Shown: positions 38,338 to 46,254, numbered from the stretch's first letter. The stretch is 64,000 nt of DNA from Solidesulfovibrio magneticus RS-1 (GCF_000010665.1 NC_012796.1:620001-684000), one strand, 5' to 3'. The notes: generated by a model not told the origin, from the letters alone. Numbers and translations: made by a program.

Positions 38338-38370
38338 GGCGGGGCGGCCCCAAAAAGGGGCCGTCCCGCC
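38338..38370 (+). other. Hairpin between the binding-protein and permease genes of cluster 2
   Basis: Bases 38338-38351 pair with 38357-38370 (14 bp, one G-U), with an AAAAA loop. It occupies the same place as the palindrome at 32120-32155 but has unrelated sequence. Confidence 0.6.
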
Positions 38371-38410
38371 AAACCGACCGGGTGGCGAAACCGCAGGCAA
38401 GGACCCCCGC

Positions 38411-39304
38411 ATGAACTCGGCGACGTTCATCCAGCACATGCTCAACAGCCTGACCCTGGGCAGTCTCTACGCCCTGGTCGCCATCGGCTACACGATGGTC
38501 TACGGCATCCTGCGCCTGATCAATTTCGCCCACAGCGAAATGTTCATGCTCGGGGCGTATTTCGTTTTCTGGGGCATCACCCTGGCCAACCTCCCCTGGC
38601 CCGTGGCCATGGTCATCGCCATCGTCGTCACCGCGACGCTTGGCATCGTGGTCGATCAGGTGGCCTACCGGCCGCTGCGCGACGCTCCCCGAATTTCGGC
38701 ACTCATCAGCTCCATCGGCGTATCCTTTTTCCTCCAAAACGTGGCCATCGTCTTTTTCCAGGCCATCCCCCGCGAGGTCTACCGGCCCCAGTGGCTGGAA
38801 AACCCCATCATCATGGGCGGGGTGCGGGTGCTGCCGCTGACGCTTTTCGTGCCGCTACTGTCCCTGGCGCTCATGCTCGGGCTTATCTGGATCGTCTACC
38901 GCACCAAGGCCGGCCTTGGCATGCGGGCCATCAGCAAGGACATTGAGACGAGCTACCTCATGGGCGTGCCGGTCAACCGCATCATCGCCCTGACCTTTGG
39001 CATCGGCTCGGCCCTGGCCGCCGCCAGCGGCATCATGTGGGCCCTGCGCTATCCCCAGCTCCAGCCCATCATGGGCACCATCCCCGGATTCAAGGCCTTC
39101 ATCGCCGCCGTCTTCGGCGGCATCGGCTCCATCCAGGGCGCCGTCATCGGCGGTCTGGCCCTGGGATTCATCGAGATCATGACCGTGGCCTTCTTCCCCG
39201 ATCTGGCCGGCTACCGGGACGCGTTCGCCTTTGTGCTGCTCATCGCCGTCCTGATGTTCAAGCCGACAGGCCTTTTGGGCGAACGTCTGGAGGATAAAGT
39301 CTGA
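38411..39304 (+). CDS. livH: Branched-chain amino acid ABC transporter permease LivH (cluster 2)
   Basis: A 297-residue permease. LNSLTLGSLYALVAIGYTMVYGILRLINFAHSE is the family start (residues 11-43); the ATPase-contact loop is KAGLGMRAISKDIETSYLMGVPVNR, and AAVFGGIGSIQGAVIGG marks the C-terminal part. It is closer to the canonical LivH than the cluster 1 copy. Its TGA shares one base with the ATG of livM. Confidence 0.93.
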   Translation: MNSATFIQHMLNSLTLGSLYALVAIGYTMVYGILRLINFAHSEMFMLGAYFVFWGITLANLPWPVAMVIAIVVTATLGIVVDQVAYRPLRDAPRISALISSIGVSFFLQNVAIVFFQAIPREVYRPQWLENPIIMGGVRVLPLTLFVPLLSLALMLGLIWIVYRTKAGLGMRAISKDIETSYLMGVPVNRIIALTFGIGSALAAASGIMWALRYPQLQPIMGTIPGFKAFIAAVFGGIGSIQGAVIGGLALGFIEIMTVAFFPDLAGYRDAFAFVLLIAVLMFKPTGLLGERLEDKV

Positions 39305-40341
39305 TGCGACGCGGACAAACCATCATCCTCAATCTTGTGGCCGTGCTGGCCCTGGGCGGATTTCTGTGGCTGGCCGAAGGCAATTTCGACGGCTACAAGA
39401 TCCAGATCTTAAACCTCATCGCCATCAACATCATCCTGGCCCTGTCGCTCAACCTCATCTACGGCTTCACCGGGCTTTTCAGCCTCGGCCACGCCGGGTT
39501 CATGGCCATCGGAGCCTATATCTGCTCCATCCTGATCATGACCCCGGACCAGAAAGACATGCTCTTTCTGCTGGAACCGGCCTATGACTGGGTGCAAAAC
39601 GCCCACGCCCCGTTTTTGGTCGCCGTCCTGGCCGGCGGACTCGTGGCCGCCGCCATCGGCGCGCTGGTCGGCTTTCCGCTGCTGCGCCTGGGCGACGACT
39701 ACCTCGGCATCGCCACCCTGGGCTTTGCCGAAATCATCCGCGTGCTGGCCAACAACTTCCCCCGCCTGACCAACGGGGCGCTGGGGTTCAAGGGCATTCC
39801 CGACTACGCCAACCTGTGGTGGAACTTCGGCTGGTGCCTGGTCACCCTCTACGTCATCGTGCGGCTGCTCAAAAGCAACACCGGCAACGTGCTCAAGGCC
39901 ATCCGCGACGACGAAGCCGCCGCCCGGGCCATGGGCGTCAACGTCTTCCGCTACAAACTGTTGTCGTTTACCGTGGGCGCGTTTTTCGCCGGCATCGGCG
40001 GCGCGCTCCTGGCCAGCCTGCTCACCACCATCGACCCCAAGATGTTCCTTTTTACCCTCACCTTTAACATCCTCATGATCGTGGTGGCCGGCGGCCTTGG
40101 TTCCCTGAGCGGCACGGTCATGGCCGGCATCGGCATCACCGTGCTGCTTGAATGGCTGCGGGTGGTGGAAAATCCGGTGGATATCTTCGGCTACGAGCTG
40201 CCCGGCGTGCCGGGGATGCGCATGGTCGTGTTTTCCCTGGCGCTCATCATGATCATCCTCTTCCGGCGCGAGGGACTCATGGGTATGCGCGAACTGCACT
40301 GGCAATCCCTGTCCAAAGTGTTTTCCCGGGGGAGGGCGTGA
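39304..40341 (+). CDS. livM: Branched-chain amino acid ABC transporter permease LivM (cluster 2)
   Basis: A 345-residue permease. Typical stretches are NLIAINIILALSLNLIYGFTGLFSLGHAGFMAIGAY, PLLRLGDDYLGIATLGFAEI and the contact loop KAIRDDEAAARAMGVNVFRYK. An extra periplasmic stretch near residues 80-105 distinguishes it from the cluster 1 LivM. Start and stop each share one base with the neighbours (TGATG), showing strict coupling through the cluster. Confidence 0.93.
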   Translation: MRRGQTIILNLVAVLALGGFLWLAEGNFDGYKIQILNLIAINIILALSLNLIYGFTGLFSLGHAGFMAIGAYICSILIMTPDQKDMLFLLEPAYDWVQNAHAPFLVAVLAGGLVAAAIGALVGFPLLRLGDDYLGIATLGFAEIIRVLANNFPRLTNGALGFKGIPDYANLWWNFGWCLVTLYVIVRLLKSNTGNVLKAIRDDEAAARAMGVNVFRYKLLSFTVGAFFAGIGGALLASLLTTIDPKMFLFTLTFNILMIVVAGGLGSLSGTVMAGIGITVLLEWLRVVENPVDIFGYELPGVPGMRMVVFSLALIMIILFRREGLMGMRELHWQSLSKVFSRGRA

Positions 40342-41126
40342 TGTCCGGCGACGTGATTTTAGCCACAAACGACGTGACCATGCGCTTTGGCGGTTTGGCC
40401 GCGGTGACGGACCTGTCCCTGGCCGTGCGCCGGGGAACCATCGCCGGGCTTATTGGCCCCAACGGCGCGGGCAAGACCACCTGCTTCAACATGATCACCG
40501 GCTTTTACAAGCCGACCATGGGTTCCATCGTCTTTAACGGCCAGGAGGTCACCGGGCTGCCGCCGCACAAGGTCTGCAAGGCCGGCATCGCCCGCACCTT
40601 CCAGAACATCCGGCTGTTCGGCAATGAGACCGTGCTCGAAAACGTCATGATCGGCCGCCATCTGCGCCAGAAGACCAGCTGGATCGACGCCGTGCTCTTC
40701 ACCCCGGGCTACCTGCGCGAGGACAAGTCCATGCGCGCCCATTGTCTGGAGCTGCTGGCCGCCGTGGGACTGGCCGATCTGGCCGACGAAAAGGCCTCCA
40801 GCCTGGCCTACGGCGCGCAAAGACGCCTGGAAATCGCCCGAGCTCTGGCCACCGAGCCGTCGTTTCTGCTCCTGGACGAACCCGCCGCCGGCATGAACCC
40901 CCAGGAATCCGAAGACCTCATGGGTTTCGTGCGCACCATCCGCCAGGACTTCGACCTGACCATCCTGCTCATCGAACACGACATGAAAGTTGTCATGGGC
41001 ATCTGCGAACACATCTGGGTGCTCGATTACGGCGTCACCATCGCCGAGGGCGCTCCCGAGGCCATCCGCCGCGATCCCAAGGTGATCCTGGCCTACCTCG
41101 GCGAGGAAGGGGGACTCCATGCTTGA
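40341..41126 (+). CDS. livG: Branched-chain amino acid ABC transporter ATP-binding protein LivG (cluster 2)
   Basis: A 261-residue ABC ATPase with Walker A GPNGAGKTT, ARTFQNIRLFGNETVLENV, the LivG-type signature SLAYGAQRRLEIARAL and Walker B LLLDEPAAGMNP, with His in LLIEHDMKVVMG. The ATG at 40341 is chosen because it overlaps the livM stop (TGATG), has GGGGGAGGG upstream, and is where homology begins. It overlaps livF by eight bases. Confidence 0.93.
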   Translation: MSGDVILATNDVTMRFGGLAAVTDLSLAVRRGTIAGLIGPNGAGKTTCFNMITGFYKPTMGSIVFNGQEVTGLPPHKVCKAGIARTFQNIRLFGNETVLENVMIGRHLRQKTSWIDAVLFTPGYLREDKSMRAHCLELLAAVGLADLADEKASSLAYGAQRRLEIARALATEPSFLLLDEPAAGMNPQESEDLMGFVRTIRQDFDLTILLIEHDMKVVMGICEHIWVLDYGVTIAEGAPEAIRRDPKVILAYLGEEGGLHA

Positions 41127-41823
41127 GATCCGCGATCTCCACGTCCACTACGGCGGCATCCATGCCTTAAAGGGCGTCTCCCTCGACGTGCCCAAGGGCT
41201 CCATCGTGACGCTCATTGGCGCCAACGGCGCGGGCAAGTCGAGTACGCTTCGGGCCATCTCGGGGCTGGTCAAAAACAAGCGCGGCCGCATCTCCTGGAA
41301 CGGCACGGACATCTCCACCAAGAATCCCGTGGACATCGTCAAGTCCGGCATCGTCATGTCCCCCGAGGGACGGCGCATCTTCGCCCACCTGACCGTGCTG
41401 GAAAACCTGCGCCTGGGAGCCTACAGCCGCTCCGACGAGGCCGGCATCGCCAAGGACATCGACTGGGTCTTCGAACTCTTTCCGCGCCTGTCCGAACGCC
41501 GCAACCAGAAAGGCGGCACGCTCTCCGGCGGCGAACAGCAGATGCTGGCCGTGGGCCGCGCGCTCATGGCCGCGCCGCAGCTCGTCATGCTCGACGAGCC
41601 AAGCCTTGGCCTGGCCCCGCTTATCGTCAAGGAAGTCTTCGACATCATCCGCATGATCAACGCCAAGGGCATGACCGTGCTGCTTGTGGAACAAAACGCC
41701 TATGCGGCCCTCAAGGTCGCCCACCAGGCCTACGTCCTCGAAGTCGGCACCATCACGCTCTCCGGCACCGGCGAAGCGCTCATCGCCGACGACCGCGTCC
41801 GCGAAGCCTATTTGGGTGGATAG
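41119..41823 (+). CDS. livF: Branched-chain amino acid ABC transporter ATP-binding protein LivF (cluster 2)
   Basis: A 234-residue ABC ATPase, partner of the preceding LivG. Walker A GANGAGKSS, signature LSGGEQQMLAVGRALM, Walker B LVMLDEPSLGLAP and LLVEQNAYAALK are all intact. It ends cluster 2 with two consecutive stop codons (TAG TAG). The downstream space contains repeat copy F, which may serve as terminator before the asparaginase gene. Confidence 0.93.
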   Translation: MLEIRDLHVHYGGIHALKGVSLDVPKGSIVTLIGANGAGKSSTLRAISGLVKNKRGRISWNGTDISTKNPVDIVKSGIVMSPEGRRIFAHLTVLENLRLGAYSRSDEAGIAKDIDWVFELFPRLSERRNQKGGTLSGGEQQMLAVGRALMAAPQLVMLDEPSLGLAPLIVKEVFDIIRMINAKGMTVLLVEQNAYAALKVAHQAYVLEVGTITLSGTGEALIADDRVREAYLGG

Positions 41824-41870
41824 TAGGGGTTTAAAAACACGGCGTTTTCGGTGGATTGAGAAGAGGAAGA

Positions 41871-41930
41871 GGCCTCCGGCGGCCAAAGGGGCTGAGCCCC
41901 TTTGGAAACCCCACCTGGGGAAACAGTTTG
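41871..41930 (+). repeat. CCTCCGGCGGCC intergenic element, copy F (short form)
   Basis: GGCCTCCGGCGGCC, hairpin CCAAAGGGGC-TGA-GCCCCTTTGG, then CCCCACCTGGGG and AAAC. It ends 2 nt before the ATG of the asparaginase gene, so its GGGGAAAC tail may act as that gene's ribosome-binding region. Confidence 0.7.
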
Positions 41931-41932
41931 CA

Positions 41933-42448
41933 ATGGGGAAACATGTGAAACTTGCCGTCTATTCCATGGGCGGAACCATCGACAAGGTCTATTTCGACGA
42001 CCTGTCCGACTACTCCGTGGGCGATCCGCAAGTCGGGGCCATCCTGACCCAGGCCGGGGTGGACTTCACCTGGAGCGTCACCGAGATCGCCCGCAAGGAC
42101 AGCCTCTACGTCACCGACGAGGAGCGCGCCGTCCTGCGCGGACGCATCCTGGCCGACGCGGCCGGCCACGTGCTCATCACCCACGGCACCGACACCATGA
42201 CCCGCACGGCCGAGTTTTTGGCCGATATCCCGGGCAAGACCATCGTCCTGACCGGGGCCATGAGCCCGGCCCGGTTCGCCGCCTCCGACGCGCCGTTCAA
42301 TGTGGGCTGCGCCGTGGGCGCGGTCTGGTCCAGCCCCCCCGGCGTCTACATCGCCATGAGCGGCCGGGTGTTCCCGGCCGGGGCCGTGCGCAAGAACCGC
42401 AAGCGCGGCCGGTTCGAGGACGCAGCCCCCGCCGGCGGGGAAGGGTAA
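41933..42448 (+). CDS. Single-domain asparaginase-like protein
   Basis: It matches the N-terminal catalytic domain of bacterial L-asparaginases, which hydrolyse asparagine to aspartate and ammonia. The three family motifs are present: GGTIDK (first catalytic Thr), THGTDTM (second Thr with Asp) and VLTGAMSP. Full-length enzymes have about 330 residues and two domains; this protein has 171 and ends cleanly after VRKNRKRGRFED. Short asparaginase-domain proteins occur in other bacteria, so this is probably not a truncation. Its start lies at the edge of repeat copy F. Together with threonine dehydratase downstream it suggests amino acid deamination. Confidence 0.75.
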   Translation: MGKHVKLAVYSMGGTIDKVYFDDLSDYSVGDPQVGAILTQAGVDFTWSVTEIARKDSLYVTDEERAVLRGRILADAAGHVLITHGTDTMTRTAEFLADIPGKTIVLTGAMSPARFAASDAPFNVGCAVGAVWSSPPGVYIAMSGRVFPAGAVRKNRKRGRFEDAAPAGGEG

Positions 42449-42557
42449 GGGCCGATTCCATTTTCCATGTGGAACCGGCGCAAGCCCTTCCACGCTGCTC
42501 TGTTTAGACAGACGCAAGACATGACGGCCGTTGTGTTTTGCATCAGGTAGAAGCCCT

Positions 42558-43757
42558 ATGATCGAACTCGCCGATGTCCTGGCCGCACGGGAGCGCCTGT
42601 CGCCCCGGCTGGCTCCGACGCCCTTTTTGCAGTCCCAGGTGCTTTCGGCCATGACCGGGGCCGCTGTCTGGGTCAAATTCGAAAACCATCAGTTCACCGC
42701 CTCCTTCAAGGAACGCGGCGCGCTCAACAAGCTGCTGACGCTCTCCGAAACCGAACGCTCGCGTGGCGTGTCGGCCATGTCCGCCGGCAACCATGCCCAG
42801 GGCGTGGCCTACCACGCCAAGAACCTGGGCATCCCGGCCGTCATCGTCATGCCGGCCCACACCCCGTCGGTGAAGGTGGAGCATACCCGCGCCCACGGCG
42901 CGGAAGTCGTGCTGGCCGGCGAAACCCTGGCCGAGGCCACCGAGGCGGCCAAGCGCATTACGGCCGAGCGCGGCCTGACCTTTGTCCATCCCTTTGACGA
43001 TCCCATGGTCATGGCCGGCCAGGGCACGGTTGCCCTGGAAATGCTGGACGCCGTGCCCGACCTCGACGTCATGGTCACGCCCATCGGCGGCGGCGGGCTT
43101 ATTTCCGGCGTGGCCACGGCGGCCAAGGGCGTGCGCCCGGACATCGAGGTCGTGGGCGTCCAGGCCGCCTGCTATCCGTCCATGCTGTGCGCCATGCGCG
43201 GCGAGCCCCCCGAGGGCACGGGCAACACCATCGCCGAGGGCATTGCCGTCAAGTATCCGGGCGCGCTCACCACCGAGGTGGTCAAGGCCCGGGTGGACGC
43301 GGTCTTGACCGTGGACGAGCCGCGCCTGGAGCAGGCCGTGGCGCTCTTTCTCTTCATCGAAAAGACCGTGGCCGAAGGGGCCGGCGCTTCGCCCCTGGCC
43401 GCGCTGCTGGAATATCCCGGCCGTTTCGCCGGCAAGAAGGTTGGGCTGGTCCTTTCCGGCGGCAACATCGACCCCCGGCTTCTGGCCTCGGTCATCATGC
43501 GCGAGCTGATTCGGGAAGGCCGGGTGGTGACCATCCGCCTGCCCATCTCCGACCGTCCCGGCACGTTGGCCCAGGTGACGGCGGTCTTGCGCGACAGCGG
43601 GGCCAACATCATGGAGATCCAGCACCACCGCACGCTGCTCGCCCTGCCGGCCAAGGAGGCGAGCCTGGAAATCGCCTTCGAGGCCCGGGACCGCGAGCAT
43701 GGCCGGTCAGTGGTGGCCGCGCTGACGGCGGCGGGATTTCAGCCGGAAGTGCTGTAG
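42558..43757 (+). CDS. ilvA: Threonine dehydratase (threonine ammonia-lyase) with C-terminal ACT domain
   Basis: A PLP enzyme that converts threonine to 2-oxobutyrate and ammonia. The PLP lysine is in ASFKERGA, the phosphate-binding glycine loop is GGGGLISG and the catalytic core covers residues 1-320. A C-terminal ACT-like domain (VVTIRLPISDRPGTLAQVTAVLRDSGANIMEI) ends the 399-residue protein, which is shorter than biosynthetic IlvA of enteric bacteria (about 515). Such forms are found both in isoleucine synthesis and in catabolism (TdcB-like). The neighbourhood of branched-chain amino acid transporters fits either. The start at 42558 follows AGGTAGAAG. Confidence 0.88.
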   Translation: MIELADVLAARERLSPRLAPTPFLQSQVLSAMTGAAVWVKFENHQFTASFKERGALNKLLTLSETERSRGVSAMSAGNHAQGVAYHAKNLGIPAVIVMPAHTPSVKVEHTRAHGAEVVLAGETLAEATEAAKRITAERGLTFVHPFDDPMVMAGQGTVALEMLDAVPDLDVMVTPIGGGGLISGVATAAKGVRPDIEVVGVQAACYPSMLCAMRGEPPEGTGNTIAEGIAVKYPGALTTEVVKARVDAVLTVDEPRLEQAVALFLFIEKTVAEGAGASPLAALLEYPGRFAGKKVGLVLSGGNIDPRLLASVIMRELIREGRVVTIRLPISDRPGTLAQVTAVLRDSGANIMEIQHHRTLLALPAKEASLEIAFEARDREHGRSVVAALTAAGFQPEVL

Positions 43758-43801
43758 TTTACAACGCCGGCGCGCCAAGCCCCCCTGGCGTGCCGGACCT
43801 G

Positions 43802-43839
43802 CCGGCCGCGATCACCGTGTGTGGTCGCGGCCGGTTTTT
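43802..43839 (+). terminator. Intrinsic terminator of ilvA, overlapping the end of hicB
   Basis: A 14-bp stem (43802-43815 with 43821-43834, one G-U) followed by TTTTTG. The stop codon of the convergent hicB gene (43812-43814) lies inside the left arm, so the hairpin is also part of the hicB coding end. Confidence 0.75.
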
Positions 43840-44258
43840 GTTTCCTCGAAGGACAACACCAACCGCTGGCCCAGAGCCGCCGCAGCCCGTTCCAGGCTTT
43901 TGAGCGACGGCCAGTGCCCCGGATCTTCCAGCCGCTTGGCGGCCGGCCAGGACGTGCCCAGGGCGCGGGCCAGATCGGCCAGGGCACGCGGCCCCCGGGC
44001 GAAGCGCACGAGCAGGGCGGCCTGGGTCTTGGCGTCGGGGGCGATGAGGCGTTCACCGGGGCCTGCCGGGGAGGGCGCGGCGATGGGCAGATCGTGGGCG
44101 ATCTTGGTTTCGAGCATAGCGGTCAGCACTTCCGAGGCGTAATAGAGAGCCTCTTCCTCGCTGTCCCCTTCGGTGAAGGTGTCGGCGAAGTCGGGAAAAC
44201 TTACGAAATAGCCGCCCCCTTCCTGGGGTTCGAGACGGGCAGGGTAGCGGATTTCCAT
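43812..44258 (-). CDS. hicB: HicB-family antitoxin with C-terminal DNA-binding region
   Basis: A 148-residue antitoxin. The N-terminal HicB domain (partial RNase H fold) is recognised from YPARLEPQEGGGYFVSFPDFADTFTEGDSEEEALYYASEVLTAML, split here as residues 5-50. The C-terminal part (KTQAALLVRFARGPRALADLARALGTSWPAAKRLED) looks like a helix-turn-helix and should bind the operator of the pair. GGAG lies 6 nt before the ATG. It follows hicA by 8 nt on the minus strand. The last codons run into the ilvA terminator. An active toxin-antitoxin pair is likely because both frames are intact. Confidence 0.87.
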   Translation of the reverse strand: MEIRYPARLEPQEGGGYFVSFPDFADTFTEGDSEEEALYYASEVLTAMLETKIAHDLPIAAPSPAGPGERLIAPDAKTQAALLVRFARGPRALADLARALGTSWPAAKRLEDPGHWPSLKSLERAAAALGQRLVLSFEETKTGRDHTR

Positions 44259-44266
44259 GGCTTCTC

Positions 44267-44452
44267 CTATTTGAGCGTAACGCCGGTCTGGCGGGCGATG
44301 GCGGCCAGCAGGCCGGCCCCCAGGTCTTTTGCGCCGTGAACCGGCACCGGGACCGCCCGGCCATCCTTGAGCATGACGTGATGGCTTCCCTTGATGCGGT
44401 CGAGACGCCAGCCGGCGGCTTTGAGCCGTTCGATGACGTCATGTCCGTTCAT
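44267..44452 (-). CDS. hicA: HicA-family mRNA interferase toxin
   Basis: A 61-residue toxin with a dsRNA-binding-like fold that cleaves mRNA. The pattern NGHDVIERLKAAGWRLDRIKGSHHVML contains the catalytic His of the family (in GSHHVM), and the C-terminal PVHGAKDLGAGLLAAIARQTG is also conserved. I use the ATG at 44452, where family homology begins; AGAGG is directly adjacent, so a TTG six codons upstream is possible. A TTGACA on the minus strand (44481-44486) lies about 28 nt before it, which would give a very short leader. Confidence 0.85.
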   Translation of the reverse strand: MNGHDVIERLKAAGWRLDRIKGSHHVMLKDGRAVPVPVHGAKDLGAGLLAAIARQTGVTLK

Positions 44453-44564
44453 CCTCTTTTGGTATATCAAAAAAGAACTATGTCAACTGTCGGCTTCGGA
44501 CGGCGTCTCGGGGAACCCTGCCGCGTGGCCGGCGTTGCCGTCGCCAGCGCGCACGCCGCCGCTG

Positions 44565-44669
44565 GCGTCGCGTCCCTGAAAAACATACGAGAGCATTGTG
44601 TATGAAAAGATCATGGTTTTAGTCTGTTGGCCGTGAAAGGCTCCATGCGCATTTTCGTGGCCGCGACAC
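44565..44669 (+). repeat. Paired 104-bp element, copy 1
   Basis: It begins GTCGCGTCCCTGAAAAA and ends TTTTCGTGGCCGCGACAC. Shared blocks with copy 2 (45397-45499) in the same order are GTCGCGTC, ATACGAGAG, CATGGTTTTAG, CTGTTG and TTTTCGTGG-CGCGACAC. The two ends are imperfect inverted repeats. It sits between hicA and the DUF2238 gene. Confidence 0.75.
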
Positions 44670-44770
44670 GGCCCCCAAAGTTCCGCGCCCGTTGCCGCCA
44701 GGCCCTGGCTGGGGTAGGCCTTTTAGGCCACGGCCCGACTGTCCGGGCTGGCCCACTCAGGAGGAATGTC

Positions 44771-45412
44771 ATGGCGCGCTGGTTTCCCGAGGCCCTGGCG
44801 GCGGCGTTCGCGGTGTTTTTCGTGTTGCTTGGCCTGTCCCCGGTCTCCCGGGAGGTCTGGTGGGCCGAGGTCATCCCCATCATGGTCGTCTTCCTGCTGC
44901 TCGTGGCCACAGCCCGGCGCTTCCGGTTTTCCAACCTGGCCTACGCGCTCATGTCGGTCTGGCTCGTTCTCCACACCATCGGCGGGCATTACACCTTCGC
45001 CAATGTCCCCTTTGGCTTTGTCACCGACCTGTTCGGCTTTTCGCGCAACCACTTCGACCGCATGGCCCATTTCACCGTGGGTTTTTACGCCTTTCCCCTA
45101 GCCGAATTCCTCTGGCGCAGGCGGCTGGCCCATCCGGCGGTCATCGCCGTGTTTGGCCTCACCATGATCATGGCCGTGGCCTGCGCCTACGAGATCATCG
45201 AATGGTGGTACGCCGCCGCCGAGGGCGGTCAGGCCGGCATTGAGTTCCTGGGCAGCCAGGGCGACGTCTGGGACGCCCAGAAGGACATGCTGGCCGACAC
45301 CCTGGGGGCCGTGGCCGTTGTGGCGCTTTTCTGGATCGTCCGCCGCCGGCTGCCCGTGGAGCCTGATCGGGCCGGTTCGTATCGCCACGACCGCTCGTGT
45401 CGCGTCTCTTAA
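44771..45412 (+). CDS. DUF2238 (YjdF-like) family membrane protein
   Basis: A 213-residue inner-membrane protein with about six hydrophobic segments. Conserved stretches typical of the family are NVPFGFVTDLFGFSRNHFDRMAHF, split by a short turn, then EIIEWWYAAAEGG and LGSQGDVWDAQKDMLADTLGA, rich in acidic and histidine residues that could bind metal. The function of the family is unknown. An AGGAGG ahead of the ATG at 44771 fixes the start. The last five codons and the stop (RSCRVS then TAA) fall inside repeat copy 2, so that element has replaced or supplied the natural end of the gene. Confidence 0.8.
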   Translation: MARWFPEALAAAFAVFFVLLGLSPVSREVWWAEVIPIMVVFLLLVATARRFRFSNLAYALMSVWLVLHTIGGHYTFANVPFGFVTDLFGFSRNHFDRMAHFTVGFYAFPLAEFLWRRRLAHPAVIAVFGLTMIMAVACAYEIIEWWYAAAEGGQAGIEFLGSQGDVWDAQKDMLADTLGAVAVVALFWIVRRRLPVEPDRAGSYRHDRSCRVS

Positions 45413-45499
45413 AAAATACGAGAGTATTTTTTAGGAAAAACACATGGTTTTAGGCTGTTGTCCACGCAATGCCCTAGGCGCTTTTCGTGGACGCGACAC
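45397..45499 (+). repeat. Paired 104-bp element, copy 2
   Basis: It begins GTGTCGCGTC and ends GACGCGACAC, exact inverted repeats of 10 bp. Inside is a perfect hairpin AAAAAATAC-GAGA-GTATTTTTT and, towards the end, CCACG...CGTGG. It aligns with copy 1 over its full length. The stop codon of the DUF2238 gene lies within it. Confidence 0.78.
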
Positions 45500-45967
45500 T
45501 CGGCCGGGCTGGTCCCGGTCCGTGCCGCCACGCCGGTAAACCGGCCCTGTCCCGGAGCGCGGTCCCGCGCCGCCGGCTCTGATTCCCTCATCGGCCTTTC
45601 CTCCAGGCCGCCTCGTTGTCCGTCTAAGACCTTCACCGCCTAGTGCGGGAAGGATTTTTCACTGCTTCGACAGTCCCTGCCGGTCCTGGAACGCACCGCA
45701 TTCGACAATTCCCCGTGGCTTCTTGCCGTTCTTGCGGCGAGGGTCGCCGAGTTCTTCGGCGGCTGTCGCTTTTTGACCCATTCGCCGGGCCAAATTGACC
45801 CATTTGTCCCTCGTTTGAAAAGAGCTTTTGTTTTCAGGGTGTTGCATGTCCTATGTCAAGACTGGCCGGAAGATGCGACGGTCACGCAGGGTCACCATGT
45901 CTGTCGTGCTTTGTTACGCTACACGGCAAAATATTCATGAATGGCCGTGTGCAATGGTGTCGTAGCA

Positions 45968-45984
45968 TTGGCCTGTAAATTGCT
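45968..45984 (+). promoter_or_regulatory. Sigma54 (-24/-12) promoter of the mop locus
   Basis: TTGGCCTGTAAATTGCT. The GG (45970-45971) and GC (45982-45983) are separated by exactly 10 nt, and both boxes are close to the consensus TTGGCAC and TTGCT. It lies in AT-rich DNA with no other gene start nearby. Transcription should begin near 45995. The activator is not obvious in the window. Confidence 0.68.
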
Positions 45985-46179
45985 GTTTCAGTGTGAGTGA
46001 ATGTATTGTGTTGTGAAAAACATAGAATAAAAGCGTGCTATGTTCAAATTAACAGAGAAAGTTAGGCTTCAAGAAGGCGTTTGTGCAGGTGATTCCTTGT
46101 TCATGATTGCATCGTGTTAAGTTTAATACAACAGATTCCCGGCCGTATCCGGGGATGCAGGCCCGAGACAGAGGCTGTG

Positions 46180-46218
46180 GCCGGTCGGAAAGCCGGCAGT
46201 CGCCGGACAAGGTCCGGC
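46180..46218 (+). promoter_or_regulatory. Two adjacent stem-loops in the mop leader
   Basis: GCCGG-N8-CCGGC (46180-46197) and GCCGGAC-AAG-GTCCGGC (46202-46218), ending 36 nt before the start codon. They could be part of a cofactor- or metal-responsive leader or simply protect the mRNA. I could not match them to a known riboswitch consensus. Confidence 0.35.
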
Positions 46219-46254
46219 CAACCAACAACCAACCGCAAGGGAAGAAGACGCGCC

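Larger units (their letters stand above)
45413..46254 (+). other. Long gene-free region upstream of the mop locus
   Basis: 842 nt. It holds most of repeat copy 2, then about 350 nt without convincing features (a 62-codon minus-strand frame at 45659-45847 has no good ribosome site), an AT-rich block from 45840 to 46130 with a palindrome ATTCATGAAT near 45932, a sigma54-type promoter at 45968-45984, and a leader of about 260 nt that ends in a pair of stem-loops (46180-46218) and the sequence AAGGGAAG before the first gene. Confidence 0.6.

Noticed and set aside
45659..45847. A 62-codon minus-strand frame upstream of the mop locus
   Set aside because: Composition looks somewhat protein-like, but the only AGGA is one base from the ATG, no family is recognised and nothing in the context supports it.
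46141..46220. Molybdenum cofactor riboswitch
   Set aside because: The place is right and there are stem-loops, but I could not recognise the conserved core of the known Moco RNA. It is listed only as a structured leader.
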